From a virus, in IMG/VR virus record IMGVR_UViG_3300022208_000003, positions 1 to 62,177 of that record: a stretch of DNA of 62,177 nt, one strand, 5' to 3'. Shown in pieces: positions 1 to 6,226 of this stretch. The notes beneath the pieces are model-generated. The model was not told the origin of the DNA. It searched no databases and saw only the letters and a program-made list of their open reading frames with translations. Numbering within the stretch: the stretch's first letter is position 1; each line of letters opens with the position of its first letter. The position numbers and the translations under genes were made by a program.

Positions 1-117
1 ATTGGGATAAACGTTAGCATCGCTAATGCGCTTAATATTTGCCTAAAGGTTCCTATTTTCATCATCCCCTCCGTTGTAGTAGTCAACAAAAAATAGCCCG
101 GCATTTCCGGCGCCGGG
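1..117. repeat. partial tandem copy of the 244-360 segment
   Basis: Bases 1-117 are identical to 244-360. They hold the 5' end of the small membrane-protein gene found at 138-305 and the linker upstream of the next copy. The contig therefore begins inside a second, truncated copy of a 243-bp unit. Either the cassette is tandemly duplicated in part of the population or the assembler entered a repeat loop; sequence alone cannot decide. Confidence 0.85.
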
Positions 118-137
118 GAGCTATGTCGTTGTAAAAA
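58..137 (-). repeat. cassette linker copy A (terminator hairpin plus RBS)
   Basis: Read on the minus strand: a shared post-stop segment, a GC-rich hairpin (97-117, arms CCCGGC/GCCGGG) followed by a T run, then TTGTTGACTACTACAACGG, GGAGGGG and ATGATG. The same linker recurs at 301-380, 61676-61743 and 62051-62130, with shortened forms at 723-764 and 936-961. It looks like a rho-independent terminator followed by the ribosome-binding site of the next gene. Bases 58-184 are also the exact 127-bp contig overlap. Confidence 0.8.
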
Positions 138-305
138 TCAGCATTTAACCGAAAAGCTCAGTAATTGTATTGCCAATATAGTGTACCCAATAATTATTAA
201 TTTTTCGACAATATCACCATTATCTTCAAATCCGTATACTAAGATTGGGATAAACGTTAGCATCGCTAATGCGCTTAATATTTGCCTAAAGGTTCCTATT
301 TTCAT
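138..305 (-). CDS. small two-helix membrane protein, cassette gene
   Basis: Encodes 55 aa (MKIGTFRQILSAL...). Two hydrophobic stretches (about residues 9-24 and 36-50) separated by an acidic segment (FEDNGDIVEK) predict two membrane helices. The second of two adjacent ATGs is chosen because GGAGG lies 5 nt upstream. It resembles the cassette gene at 765-935 in length, layout and the closing pattern (AIQLLSFSV versus VIQLMSLTV), so the two are probably paralogues. Function unknown; it sits in an array of linker-flanked small genes. Confidence 0.65.
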   Translation of the reverse strand: MKIGTFRQILSALAMLTFIPILVYGFEDNGDIVEKLIIIGYTILAIQLLSFSVKC

Positions 306-380
306 CATCCCCTCCGTTGTAGTAGTCAACAAAAAATAGCCCGGCATTTCCGGCGCCGGGAAGATCCGTTGTGGTCAAGA
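301..380 (-). repeat. cassette linker copy B
   Basis: Same order as copy A: post-stop segment with GTTGTGGT, hairpin at 340-360, T run, GTTGACTACTACAAC and the GGAGGGGATGATG ribosome-site/start block. It is identical to copy A from the start codons through the hairpin and diverges only between hairpin and the stop of the gene at 381-722. Confidence 0.8.
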
Positions 381-722
381 TCAGCTTAAATTAAAGATGA
401 ATAGATCAATTTTTTTATCAAAATAATAATTAAATTTCATAGATCTAGAATAATCTATTGAATAATATTTTAGAAATGATCTTGCCATTATTGACCTTGA
501 ATTTCCCCTTTTAACTATCTCGAAAGAGTTTTCATCGTTATCATTTATAAATTTTATGCCGACTTTATTATCTTTTTTATTATAATACAACTCAGCATAT
601 TTATAATTATTAATATCATGTTTGTCAACGAATGAAGAATTAAACGAAATAGTTCCATTTAACCATATTGATATTATTGGGTTTTTACTCTTCATCCCTT
701 TATGTTCAAATTTTTCAAACAT
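381..722 (-). CDS. hypothetical cassette protein
   Basis: A 113-aa protein, Asn/Lys/Tyr-rich and with no predicted membrane segment. It is markedly more AT-rich than the flanking structural genes, suggesting separate acquisition. AAGGAGG lies 5 nt before the ATG. The stop codon is directly followed by the shared linker. I do not recognise a family; the alternating hydrophobic pattern suggests mostly beta structure. Confidence 0.6.
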   Translation of the reverse strand: MFEKFEHKGMKSKNPIISIWLNGTISFNSSFVDKHDINNYKYAELYYNKKDNKVGIKFINDNDENSFEIVKRGNSRSIMARSFLKYYSIDYSRSMKFNYYFDKKIDLFIFNLS

Positions 723-764
723 CCTCCCCTCCTTAGTAGTCAGTCAACAAAAAAAGTCAGCCTG
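723..764 (-). repeat. shortened cassette linker copy C (no hairpin)
   Basis: On the minus strand it reads GGCTGAC, seven Ts, GTTGACTGACTACTAAGG, then GGGGAGG and ATG. Compared with the full linker the GC-rich hairpin is missing, while the T run and the TTGACTGACTACTA block shared with copy E are kept. Confidence 0.6.
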
Positions 765-935
765 CTATTCATTCGGCACTGTCAAGCTCATTAACTGTAT
801 TACCCAAATTGGAACACCGATAAGCCTAATTTTTAATGCGATATCCTCCCCTGCGTACACTGCTGAAAATATCATCAAAAAAAACATTATTAGTGCCATA
901 ATGCCAAGGATTACTTTAAAACTACTTATGCTCAT
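765..935 (-). CDS. small two-helix membrane protein, cassette gene
   Basis: 56 aa (MSISSFKVILGIMALI...), two strongly hydrophobic segments (about 7-27 and 37-51) with a short acidic hinge (AGEDIAL). It is a probable paralogue of the gene at 138-305. The second ATG of the ATGATG pair is preferred for its 5-nt distance to GGAGG. Function unknown; membrane location inferred. Confidence 0.65.
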   Translation of the reverse strand: MSISSFKVILGIMALIMFFLMIFSAVYAGEDIALKIRLIGVPIWVIQLMSLTVPNE

Positions 936-961
936 CATCCCCTCCGTTGTAGTAGTCAAAA
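936..961 (-). repeat. cassette linker copy D (RBS end only)
   Basis: Only the downstream part of the linker is present on the minus strand: TTGACTACTACAACGGAGGG followed by GATGATG. The hairpin portion is replaced by unrelated sequence from the upstream small gene. This is the upstream edge of the array. Confidence 0.65.
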
Positions 962-1120
962 TTAATCCATAAAAGGATTAACAATTTTCCCGCAGTACTG
1001 CTCAATCCATCGCTGGAATATCCACGCGCACCGAGTTTTCTGACACCCACGGCGGAGCGCTCCGGTACCCCAGAGAGTACGCTTGTGTTCTTTTTGCAGT
1101 CGTTTTGAGAATTTATTCAT
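962..1120 (-). CDS. small basic hypothetical protein
   Basis: 52 aa (MNKFSKRLQKEHKRTLWGTG...), highly basic with an aromatic C-terminal half. The ATG overlaps the stop of the upstream gene (ATGAATAA), the usual coupling arrangement in this genome, and the frame stays open to the linker. No family recognised; it could be fortuitous. Confidence 0.4.
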   Translation of the reverse strand: MNKFSKRLQKEHKRTLWGTGALRRGCQKTRCAWIFQRWIEQYCGKIVNPFMD

Positions 1121-1343
1121 CGTAATCAAGAACCTCACGAGCTAATTTAAAAGCTTCAACGTATGACTTTGCCTGTTCTTCTGCTTCAGCGAAAGATCCG
1201 GTGAGGCAAGCCGAAACGTCAACAGTTAAGCATTTCTTAATAGTTCCGTCCTCTGATATTCGATTTCTACTGCTTATTTTCAGGTATGGAGACCACCCTT
1301 TTTTGCAGACAGTAACGCTATCTCCATCGTGATTTACTCGCAT
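1113..1343 (-). CDS. hypothetical phage protein
   Basis: 76 aa. GGAGG precedes the ATG by 9 nt. The protein has a basic N-terminal half and an acidic helical C-terminal half rich in Ala and Glu (AEAEEQAKSYVEAF). It is soluble by inspection. No family recognised. Its stop overlaps the start of the 52-aa gene at 962-1120. Confidence 0.6.
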   Translation of the reverse strand: MRVNHDGDSVTVCKKGWSPYLKISSRNRISEDGTIKKCLTVDVSACLTGSFAEAEEQAKSYVEAFKLAREVLDYDE

Positions 1344-1440
1344 ATTATATTTCCTCCATCAGTTTTTAAAATAAGGATTTTCTTATTTCATTTTACGGCG
1401 TAGGTTGAAATAAGATGTTTCCATTTTGGAAATAACTCAT

Positions 1441-1656
1441 TTACCATTCATCATATAATGTCAAATCTTTGCTTTCTCCGCATGCACACTTGACAATCAC
1501 TATTGTTCCTAACCCTGTAGTAGTAAAACACCAGGTTAATCTTCCGCCTATTGCTCCTATCTTTTTACCTCCAAGTTGGTCATCTTCTAGGTGACAATCA
1601 TGAATTTCAACAAAATTTTCAGCTATCATCCTTTGTTTATTTGTTAACTCGAACAT
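1441..1656 (-). CDS. hypothetical protein with CxC motif
   Basis: 71 aa, starting MFELTNKQRMIAENFVEIHD after GAGGGG. The C-terminal half is Gly-rich beta-like and ends near VKCACGES, a possible metal-binding CxC. No family recognised. The 97 bp upstream (1344-1440) of the 1113-1343 gene hold no gene that I can support. Confidence 0.55.
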   Translation of the reverse strand: MFELTNKQRMIAENFVEIHDCHLEDDQLGGKKIGAIGGRLTWCFTTTGLGTIVIVKCACGESKDLTLYDEW

Positions 1657-1700
1657 ATTCCCCTCTAGTTATCTTTTTGTTCTTCCGTTTTTTCTTCTGC

Positions 1701-1901
1701 TTATTGTATCTGCTTCTTGCTCTCCTTGCATGTGTTGACATATTTCCCCCATCCAATTACTTTTTTGTATTCGTAGTTGCGCCGGAAAAGCTTGTCTGCT
1801 ATTACATTGCAAACTATGAAAATAGCTATTACAACAATAACTATTGCTGCTATCATGGCGATACTCTCGCGCAAGGTAAAATATGAAATCGCCCAATCCA
1901 T
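1701..1901 (-). CDS. small single-pass membrane protein
   Basis: 66 aa with one long hydrophobic helix at about residues 13-36 and a basic C-terminal tail, suggesting an N-out/C-in anchor or a short stress/lysis-type membrane protein. GGAG lies 7 nt upstream of the ATG. Gene lies immediately downstream of 1903-2124. A different frame is also open here but lacks a comparable ribosome site. Confidence 0.5.
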   Translation of the reverse strand: MDWAISYFTLRESIAMIAAIVIVVIAIFIVCNVIADKLFRRNYEYKKVIGWGKYVNTCKESKKQIQ

Positions 1902-1902
1902 A

Positions 1903-2124
1903 TTAGTTCTCCATCGTTACCCATTCTCGCTTAAACATCTCTTTTGAGTGCCCACGCACCCAGCATCCGGTATCAACCACAGTACCTATTTTCGATTGCT
2001 CTGTGGTTCCGTTTGCGATAAACGCTGCACGGTGCTGATCGCCGATATTTTCGACAACATAAAATGCCGGCATCCTTACCTCGTCAAACCAGCGGTCGAA
2101 CGCTCCTGGTGTGTCGGTTGTCAT
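1903..2124 (-). CDS. hypothetical phage protein
   Basis: 73 aa from the ATG that overlaps the preceding stop (TAATG) and follows GGAGATGGGGTA. Contains FYVVENIGDQ and GCWVRGHS segments but no motif I can assign. An earlier in-frame start would overlap the upstream gene by about 100 nt and is less likely. Confidence 0.55.
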   Translation of the reverse strand: MTTDTPGAFDRWFDEVRMPAFYVVENIGDQHRAAFIANGTTEQSKIGTVVDTGCWVRGHSKEMFKREWVTMEN

Positions 2125-2447
2125 TACCCCATCTCCTTTAAAAGTTTGTACGCCATCTCCTCGGTAAAAAACGAGTATCGGTAACCGTCTTGCTGGTACC
2201 ATTTCCCATTGATCATTAGGCGATAGCACTTGTCAGTATGGCTGATATTTAACAAAGTTCCTGTGGCGCAGTACTGACTATCCTTGTAATAAAAAATGCA
2301 ATTCTTCCGCTGATCTGAATACGGAGCAAACTTATCAGACCATTGCTTGGCCGGATAGAGCTCAATGACTATTTCCTTCTTAAAACGCCCCGAGTTTTGG
2401 GGGCGTTCTTTGGATAGTTTTAGCACGGAGGCTCGTGGCTCTCTCAT
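2124..2447 (-). CDS. hypothetical phage protein next to exonuclease
   Basis: 107 aa, basic N-terminus, aromatic-rich middle (YYKDSQYCATG, GKWYQQDGYRYSF) with predicted mixed fold. Its ATG overlaps the exonuclease stop (ATGA), so it is translated with the recombination genes. No family recognised. Confidence 0.6.
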   Translation of the reverse strand: MREPRASVLKLSKERPQNSGRFKKEIVIELYPAKQWSDKFAPYSDQRKNCIFYYKDSQYCATGTLLNISHTDKCYRLMINGKWYQQDGYRYSFFTEEMAYKLLKEMG

Positions 2448-3052
2448 TTGTCGGCCTCGATATCGGCAGCAGCATCTTGTATTTGTCCAACAATCTCGCC
2501 AATTGCCATTTCGAGTAATTGATTAAATTCATCATCGCGTTGTACTCTGATTATGAAAGGCTTTATTCCTGGATAGTAGCTCATAAAGTCCCACCACTTG
2601 CGCCCGGTGACGTAAAGTGATCCATGGACCTGCCGGTGGTACTCAGCAGGCAGCTTGCCGGATCTCAGGTATTTTATGTGCGTGCTTAGCTTTGGGCATT
2701 TTATTTCAAGGCCGCCGTCGTCACCAATAAGGCCATCAGGAGAGCAACCACACTGCGGGCTTTCTTTTGCGATAAATCCAACCTGCCTGACCTCAACGTC
2801 TCGCGTGAACTCGTATAGCTCACGTGCTTCTCCCTCAAGATCAATCCCGCGTTGCATCCATTCGTTCTTAAAACCATCCTCAGTATGACCAAGCAGACGT
2901 TCCCCGACCAGTTGATTGACGTAATCTTTGCACGAGGAGCTAAAAGAGCCGTTTGCTTGTATTATTTTACCGAAATTTGAAGCTGTTGGGATACCTGCTC
3001 TCGCTGCATGCCATTCTGGTGTTCCCTGTTCTATTTCGTCATAAATGATCAT
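2444..3052 (-). CDS. YqaJ/lambda-type recombination exonuclease
   Basis: 202 aa. Matches the YqaJ viral recombinase (lambda Exo) family: N-terminal Q9-G-T-P-E-W14 motif, then S104-P-D-G-L, and GGLEIKCP giving the PD-(D/E)xK catalytic set D106, E116 and K118. Such enzymes resect one strand of a double-stranded end to make a 3' tail for annealing. Its start overlaps the stop of the Erf gene, so exonuclease and annealase are made together, as expected for a two-component phage recombination system. Confidence 0.93.
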   Translation of the reverse strand: MIIYDEIEQGTPEWHAARAGIPTASNFGKIIQANGSFSSSCKDYVNQLVGERLLGHTEDGFKNEWMQRGIDLEGEARELYEFTRDVEVRQVGFIAKESPQCGCSPDGLIGDDGGLEIKCPKLSTHIKYLRSGKLPAEYHRQVHGSLYVTGRKWWDFMSYYPGIKPFIIRVQRDDEFNQLLEMAIGEIVGQIQDAAADIEADK

Positions 3053-3744
3053 TTTTTTGACCTCAAGGCGGTTAACGCTTTACTGTATACCTGCCGAGGT
3101 ATAGCCTCAACCGATGGACACCTGATATACTTCAAGAATGCCTCCTTATCGGCAGATTTTTCCTTGATGAGGTCGTTGATTATTCCTTGCTCTTCCTCAG
3201 TGATAAATTGAACATGCTGATTTCCATCGCGGTCCTCATCTGCTATGGCAAGATTGAAAATCATTATCGTTAAATATCTGCGAGCGTAAGAGATTGAGGA
3301 TCCCCTGGCGTGGGTGTCTGTCTTGTTGACCTTGCCGGCTATTCCCTTATTGTCAAGCGGACAATCATATTGGTAATTTTTACTGAAACCGTCTTTATGC
3401 GAAACCTCGCATTTAACCAGTAGATGCCCTTCTATTTCAGATTTTCCGGTGTCAAATGATAATGCGAATCCATGGGCAGTATATACAGGTATTATCAACC
3501 TGTTTATCGCCTCAAGCCTCGCATATTTTGAATTTGTCTGCTGATTGCTTGCATCCTTGACTATCGGACGGATCTCTTTTTGCGCTTCACTCATCGCCCT
3601 ATTGAAAGAGATCATGGCCTCTCTTTCCATGCTTCTCTCGTGCAGCTCAAAAAGCTTCTCCATCTTGGCAACATCCAAATCTGGATTCATTGCCGCATCG
3701 AGTATCGGCGAGCCTGTTTGCGTTGTCGGTAAATTGTCGCTCAT
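3049..3744 (-). CDS. erf: ERF-family single-strand annealing protein
   Basis: 231 aa. Carries the ERF superfamily core: N-terminal helix (FNRAMSEAQKEI), SKYARLEAINRLI, and the conserved SYARRYLTIMIFNLAIADED followed by DGN at about residues 151-174. Erf proteins bind single strands and pair complementary DNA. First gene behind a near-consensus promoter at 3772-3799, with GGAGGGAAT before the ATG, and coupled to the exonuclease. It would support recombination of terminal repeats and between the repeated linkers of this genome. Confidence 0.93.
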   Translation of the reverse strand: MSDNLPTTQTGSPILDAAMNPDLDVAKMEKLFELHERSMEREAMISFNRAMSEAQKEIRPIVKDASNQQTNSKYARLEAINRLIIPVYTAHGFALSFDTGKSEIEGHLLVKCEVSHKDGFSKNYQYDCPLDNKGIAGKVNKTDTHARGSSISYARRYLTIMIFNLAIADEDRDGNQHVQFITEEEQGIINDLIKEKSADKEAFLKYIRCPSVEAIPRQVYSKALTALRSKK

Positions 3745-3771
3745 ATTCCCTCCCGGTGGTTAGTTTCTCTC

Positions 3772-3799
3772 ATTATACAACACGGACTTGTCTTGTCAA
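3772..3799 (-). promoter_or_regulatory. strong sigma-70-type promoter for erf-exo operon
   Basis: Minus strand TTGACA (3794-3799), 16 nt, TATAAT (3772-3777): both hexamers are consensus. Start of transcription would fall about 20 nt before the erf ribosome site. It lies between the HNH gene and erf. Confidence 0.85.
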
Positions 3800-3817
3800 T
3801 ATTATTTGAGTGATGTT

Positions 3818-4057
3818 TTATATTCTGTTGACTCCGTGGGCTTTGCCATGGCAATGGATGCAAAGCGTGACGAGATTTTCCATGGTGTCCGGCCCACCGT
3901 GTGACCTGAAAATTATGTGGTGAGGAACATCAAGTGGATACCCGCCAGGGCAATCAGGATCTTGGCACGTGTAATCGTCACGTTCTATCACTGCCGCGAA
4001 TAGGTCTTGCAGCGGTTGCCCTTTTAATCTGATCGGCTTTTTCTTCGGATATTGCAT
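3818..4057 (-). CDS. HNH endonuclease domain protein
   Basis: 79 aa. C-x4-C (CQDPDC), then VPHHIIFRSHGGPD, N, and CIHCHGKAH form the HNH ββα-metal core with zinc cysteines. Small phage HNH proteins act in packaging or as free-standing homing nucleases; here it sits in the early recombination operon, not next to terminase, so the role is open. The ATG overlaps the stop of the ninB-like frame (TAATG). Confidence 0.85.
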   Translation of the reverse strand: MQYPKKKPIRLKGQPLQDLFAAVIERDDYTCQDPDCPGGYPLDVPHHIIFRSHGGPDTMENLVTLCIHCHGKAHGVNRI

Positions 4058-4560
4058 TATATTTCAATTACCTTTGGTCTTTTATTAGTTAGCCCAAGAA
4101 GCCAATCGTGAACATCCTTCTTCGGAATTGTGATTGGTATTTGCTCATGGATTGCGTAAAACTTTATTCTCGTGAGATATTTTGCCATTGGTTTTGATTT
4201 AAGACCTCTTGTCGATATCTCTCGTGCAAGAGCCTTTGCCGCTTTTTCGTATTTTTCAGTACCTTTTTCTAAGAGATTTACCGCCTCAACTAGGCATGGA
4301 AAATAATCTCACATTTCAAGTTTTATGTTGATAAGGTACCGCTCTTTGAAATACTCATGCATATTTTCAGGAGTCCGACCGTAATATTCACCTATTTCCG
4401 TGTTCCACATCCATAGGGTTCTATTTTGGTGACCTGTTTTATTGTCATCAAACTTAAGGACCTTCACCGTCCACCTTTCGTCCTCGGGCAATTCCTCGAT
4501 TACCTTCAGGACTTCGATGCGGTCGGACGGTGAGGTTATGGTGTATTCTGTGGGTTTCAT
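4057..4560 (-). pseudogene. NinB-like recombination protein with internal UGA
   Basis: One frame of 168 codons resembles lambda NinB-type proteins: N-terminal strand region, WTVKVLKFDDNKTGHQNRTLW, helical EIGEYYGRTPENMHEYFKE. Codon 84 is TGA (4309-4311). The frame continues without further stop for 83 codons (DYFPCLVEAVNLLEKG... to ...RPKVIEI) and ends with a TAATG overlap to HNH. No start with a ribosome site follows the TGA. Either a recent nonsense mutation, a sequencing/assembly error, or readthrough. Confidence 0.65.
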
Positions 4561-4709
4561 TTATAATTAACTTTGAACGGAGTTTCACACATCAAACATT
4601 CGGTGCGCTCTAAATCCTCAGCAAACTCTGTGTTGACAAAATCGCATTTTGGGCATGTCCATTCCCAGTAAGTTTCAGGAATAAATTTTACCGATTCTAC
4701 CTCTTCCAC
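4557..4709 (-). CDS. small zinc-ribbon protein, GTG start
   Basis: 50 aa beginning at GTG preceded by AAGGAGGGGAGA. Two CxxC pairs (CPKC and CLMC) 18 residues apart form a zinc ribbon. Its stop overlaps the ninB-like start (ATGA). It is the first gene of the leftward early operon after the control region. Confidence 0.65.
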   Translation of the reverse strand: MEEVESVKFIPETYWEWTCPKCDFVNTEFAEDLERTECLMCETPFKVNYK

Positions 4710-4724
4710 TCTCCCCTCCTTTCA

Positions 4725-4745
4725 CGGGCGGCACGATGCCGCCCG
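4725..4745. other. perfect 9-bp GC hairpin beside a ribosome site
   Basis: CGGGCGGCA-CGA-TGCCGCCCG forms a 9-bp stem with a 3-nt loop. On the minus strand it ends 5 nt before the AAGGAGGGG of the zinc-ribbon gene. The overlap with TCCTTTCACGGG (4718-4728), which also occurs at 5359-5370, suggests a regulatory site. It has no T run, so it is unlikely to be a simple terminator. Confidence 0.55.
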
Positions 4746-4962
4746 GACTAATAACAGTTGACAGTCTATGATACTTGCCGAGCTATATTTTCAACCGGCT
4801 CGGCTATTCGGTTTTTCGCCGGCGGCGTACAAATTAAATATTGGAATCAAATGCATAAACAACCATATCGCAATCCTCTAATTAAGTTGACATGCTTTCA
4901 GCCGGCATGGTTTCGGCTTATTCAATATTAGTACCGCGCTTTGGAGTGGCGCGGCTCACTCT
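4746..4962. other. non-coding stretch with a possible rightward terminator
   Basis: No gene can be supported here. GCCGAGC (4777-4783) and GCTCGGC (4798-4804) form a 7-bp stem followed by TATTCGGTTTTT on the plus strand, a weak terminator-like element. The rest is AT-rich spacer with no good promoter. Confidence 0.35.
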
Positions 4963-5160
4963 TCATGCATCCACAAAATTGCCAATTGGCCAGCCCATAC
5001 ACCGTCCACCCCGGTGCGGTTCCTGGCGGCTATGCCTGTTCCGATTTTTTTGGCTTTCGTACCTCAACACCGGCTGGCCTCGCGGTGTTGCCTCCACACG
5101 CTCCTCCGGGTGGCCGGCCTGGAGGATTAGGTGGAGGATGGTTAGTAGGAGGGTGATCAT
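4963..5160 (-). CDS. possible small protein with hydrophobic N-terminus
   Basis: 65 aa starting MITLLLTILHLILQ then a basic Arg/Gly/Pro-rich tail. The ATG overlaps the stop of the upstream 53-aa gene (ATGA), the coupling used throughout this genome. Base composition (GC-rich) differs from neighbours and the opposite strand is also open, so it may be spurious. Confidence 0.35.
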   Translation of the reverse strand: MITLLLTILHLILQAGHPEERVEATPRGQPVLRYESQKNRNRHSRQEPHRGGRCMGWPIGNFVDA

Positions 5161-5318
5161 TCTTCAATAACCATCATCTCATCATGTCCAATTGAGAATA
5201 TATAATTTCTATATTTAGTTATCACACAGAAATAACCTGCAACAATTGCTTCTGTTATGTCTGTGACATCTTCGATTACTGTTGGGCTCATCTTTTCTTT
5301 TTGTATCGTTACCTTCAT
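5157..5318 (-). CDS. small hypothetical early protein
   Basis: 53 aa (MKVTIQKEKMSPTVIEDVTD...), with a ribosome site GAGGGAAGTT directly before the ATG, beta-rich and acidic. First leftward gene behind the control region. No family recognised. Confidence 0.55.
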   Translation of the reverse strand: MKVTIQKEKMSPTVIEDVTDITEAIVAGYFCVITKYRNYIFSIGHDEMMVIEE

Positions 5319-5352
5319 AACTTCCCTCATCGTTAAATTTTGATCATGCCTA

Positions 5353-5381
5353 ACCGTATCCTTTCACGGGGACTATGTCAA
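5353..5381 (-). promoter_or_regulatory. candidate leftward early promoter
   Basis: TTGACA (minus; 5376-5381) with a 17-nt spacer and a weak -10, TACGGT (5353-5358). The spacer is filled by a repeated operator-like element (5358-5373). It would drive the 53-aa gene and the early leftward operon. The weak -10 suggests need for an activator or low basal use. Confidence 0.5.
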
Positions 5382-5438
5382 CAATAAAATTCACCACAGA
5401 TAATTTTTTTAGTGGTTGACTTATCCTTTTGTGGGGAG
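5358..5438. promoter_or_regulatory. operator-like direct repeats between divergent promoters
   Basis: ATCCTTTCACGGGGAC (5358-5373) and ATCCTTTTGTGGGGAG (5423-5438) match at 12 of 16 positions, and each fills the -35/-10 spacer of one of the two divergent promoters. A third partial copy is at 4718-4728. This is the arrangement expected of binding sites for a repressor controlling both directions, possibly the small protein encoded at 5464-5649. Confidence 0.6.
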
Positions 5439-5444
5439 TATTAT
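5416..5444 (+). promoter_or_regulatory. rightward promoter
   Basis: TTGACT (5416-5421), 17-nt spacer, TATTAT (5439-5444), followed by GGTAAGGAGG and the ATG at 5464. The spacer is an operator-like repeat. It drives the rightward genes to 7432. Confidence 0.8.
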
Positions 5445-5463
5445 TGATAGGTAAGGAGGTATT

Positions 5464-5649
5464 ATGGAGACGAAAGATATAATCAAAGCTCTACGCAAGG
5501 CCGGGCATGCGGATAAGGATGTCGTGAAGGAGCTCGGCACGGTGAAGCTAAAAACTTACTGGAATTGGTTCAATGAGACAACGAGCCCAAGTAAGGCAAA
5601 TAAGAAGCTCTTGCGTCAATTAGCTGCTGGGAAGGGGGTGAAGGTGTGA
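5464..5649 (+). CDS. small regulator-like protein, first rightward gene
   Basis: 61 aa. Helical throughout: IIKALRKAGHADKDVVKELG then LKTYWNWFNE..., consistent with a compact helix-turn-helix of Cro-like type but without a textbook match. AAGGAGG is 6 nt before the ATG. Its position directly behind the operator-bearing promoter suggests autoregulation. It could bind the repeated elements at 5358 and 5423; this is inference. Confidence 0.65.
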   Translation: METKDIIKALRKAGHADKDVVKELGTVKLKTYWNWFNETTSPSKANKKLLRQLAAGKGVKV

Positions 5650-5906
5650 ATCGATGCCTATTACCACAATCAGAACAGGCCGAGCTTCGCGCCGGAGTGT
5701 CATTGGCACAAGCAGATTACGACGAGGCTAAATCGCGCTTACGTCTTTCTATTTTGAATGTATCGCCTAGCATGACCAAGGCACAACTTGATATGATTGA
5801 ATTGCGTATCGATGCGTTTGAAAGTGCTCTTATTGATTTGGTCAGCTCGCAAAACATAGCAATTAAAGCCGGATTGACGGCTGAGGGGGAACGATGGGAA
5901 AAGTAG
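5646..5906 (+). CDS. hypothetical helical protein, GTG start
   Basis: 86 aa starting at a GTG that overlaps the previous stop (GTGTGA); GGGGGTGAAG lies upstream. Almost all alpha-helical with heptad-like spacing (QADYDEAKSRLRLSIL). No family recognised. Overlaps the next gene by 13 nt. Confidence 0.6.
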   Translation: MNRCLLPQSEQAELRAGVSLAQADYDEAKSRLRLSILNVSPSMTKAQLDMIELRIDAFESALIDLVSSQNIAIKAGLTAEGERWEK

Positions 5907-6226
5907 ACGAATCGATAGTTAAAATTTCTCGTGATCCGAGATGCCTATTAACATTTATTGCGCATCAACCATACGATTTGTATGGAAAACATTCAGAATC
6001 ATTCGCATTCTCAATCCACGAGGATGCATTGAGAGCATTGGTTAGCGAAGAATCATGGGCATTGCTTGATACTGGAGGAGAGCTCCATTTTAAGCTGGTA
6101 GAGGTGGAGTGGGTCAACGAGTTGGAACAATTCATAAAGAATGGTGTTGAATTTGGATATATTACCATTCCAGAAGAAGGAGATCCGGCCAGAGATATAA
6201 TTGATGAGATTATCGGTGATAAATAA
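5894..6226 (+). CDS. hypothetical acidic phage protein
   Basis: 110 aa, acidic, mixed alpha/beta (ESFAFSIHEDALRALV, YITIPEEGDPARDIID). GAGGGGGAACG before the ATG. Ends one base before the VRR-NUC start (TAATG). No family recognised; context suggests an early DNA-metabolism role. Confidence 0.6.
   Translation: MGKVDESIVKISRDPRCLLTFIAHQPYDLYGKHSESFAFSIHEDALRALVSEESWALLDTGGELHFKLVEVEWVNELEQFIKNGVEFGYITIPEEGDPARDIIDEIIGDK

Noticed and set aside
61-360. CRISPR-like repeat array at the contig start
   Set aside because: Repeats are separated by complete genes of different length and contain terminator and ribosome site; no regular 25-40-bp spacers.
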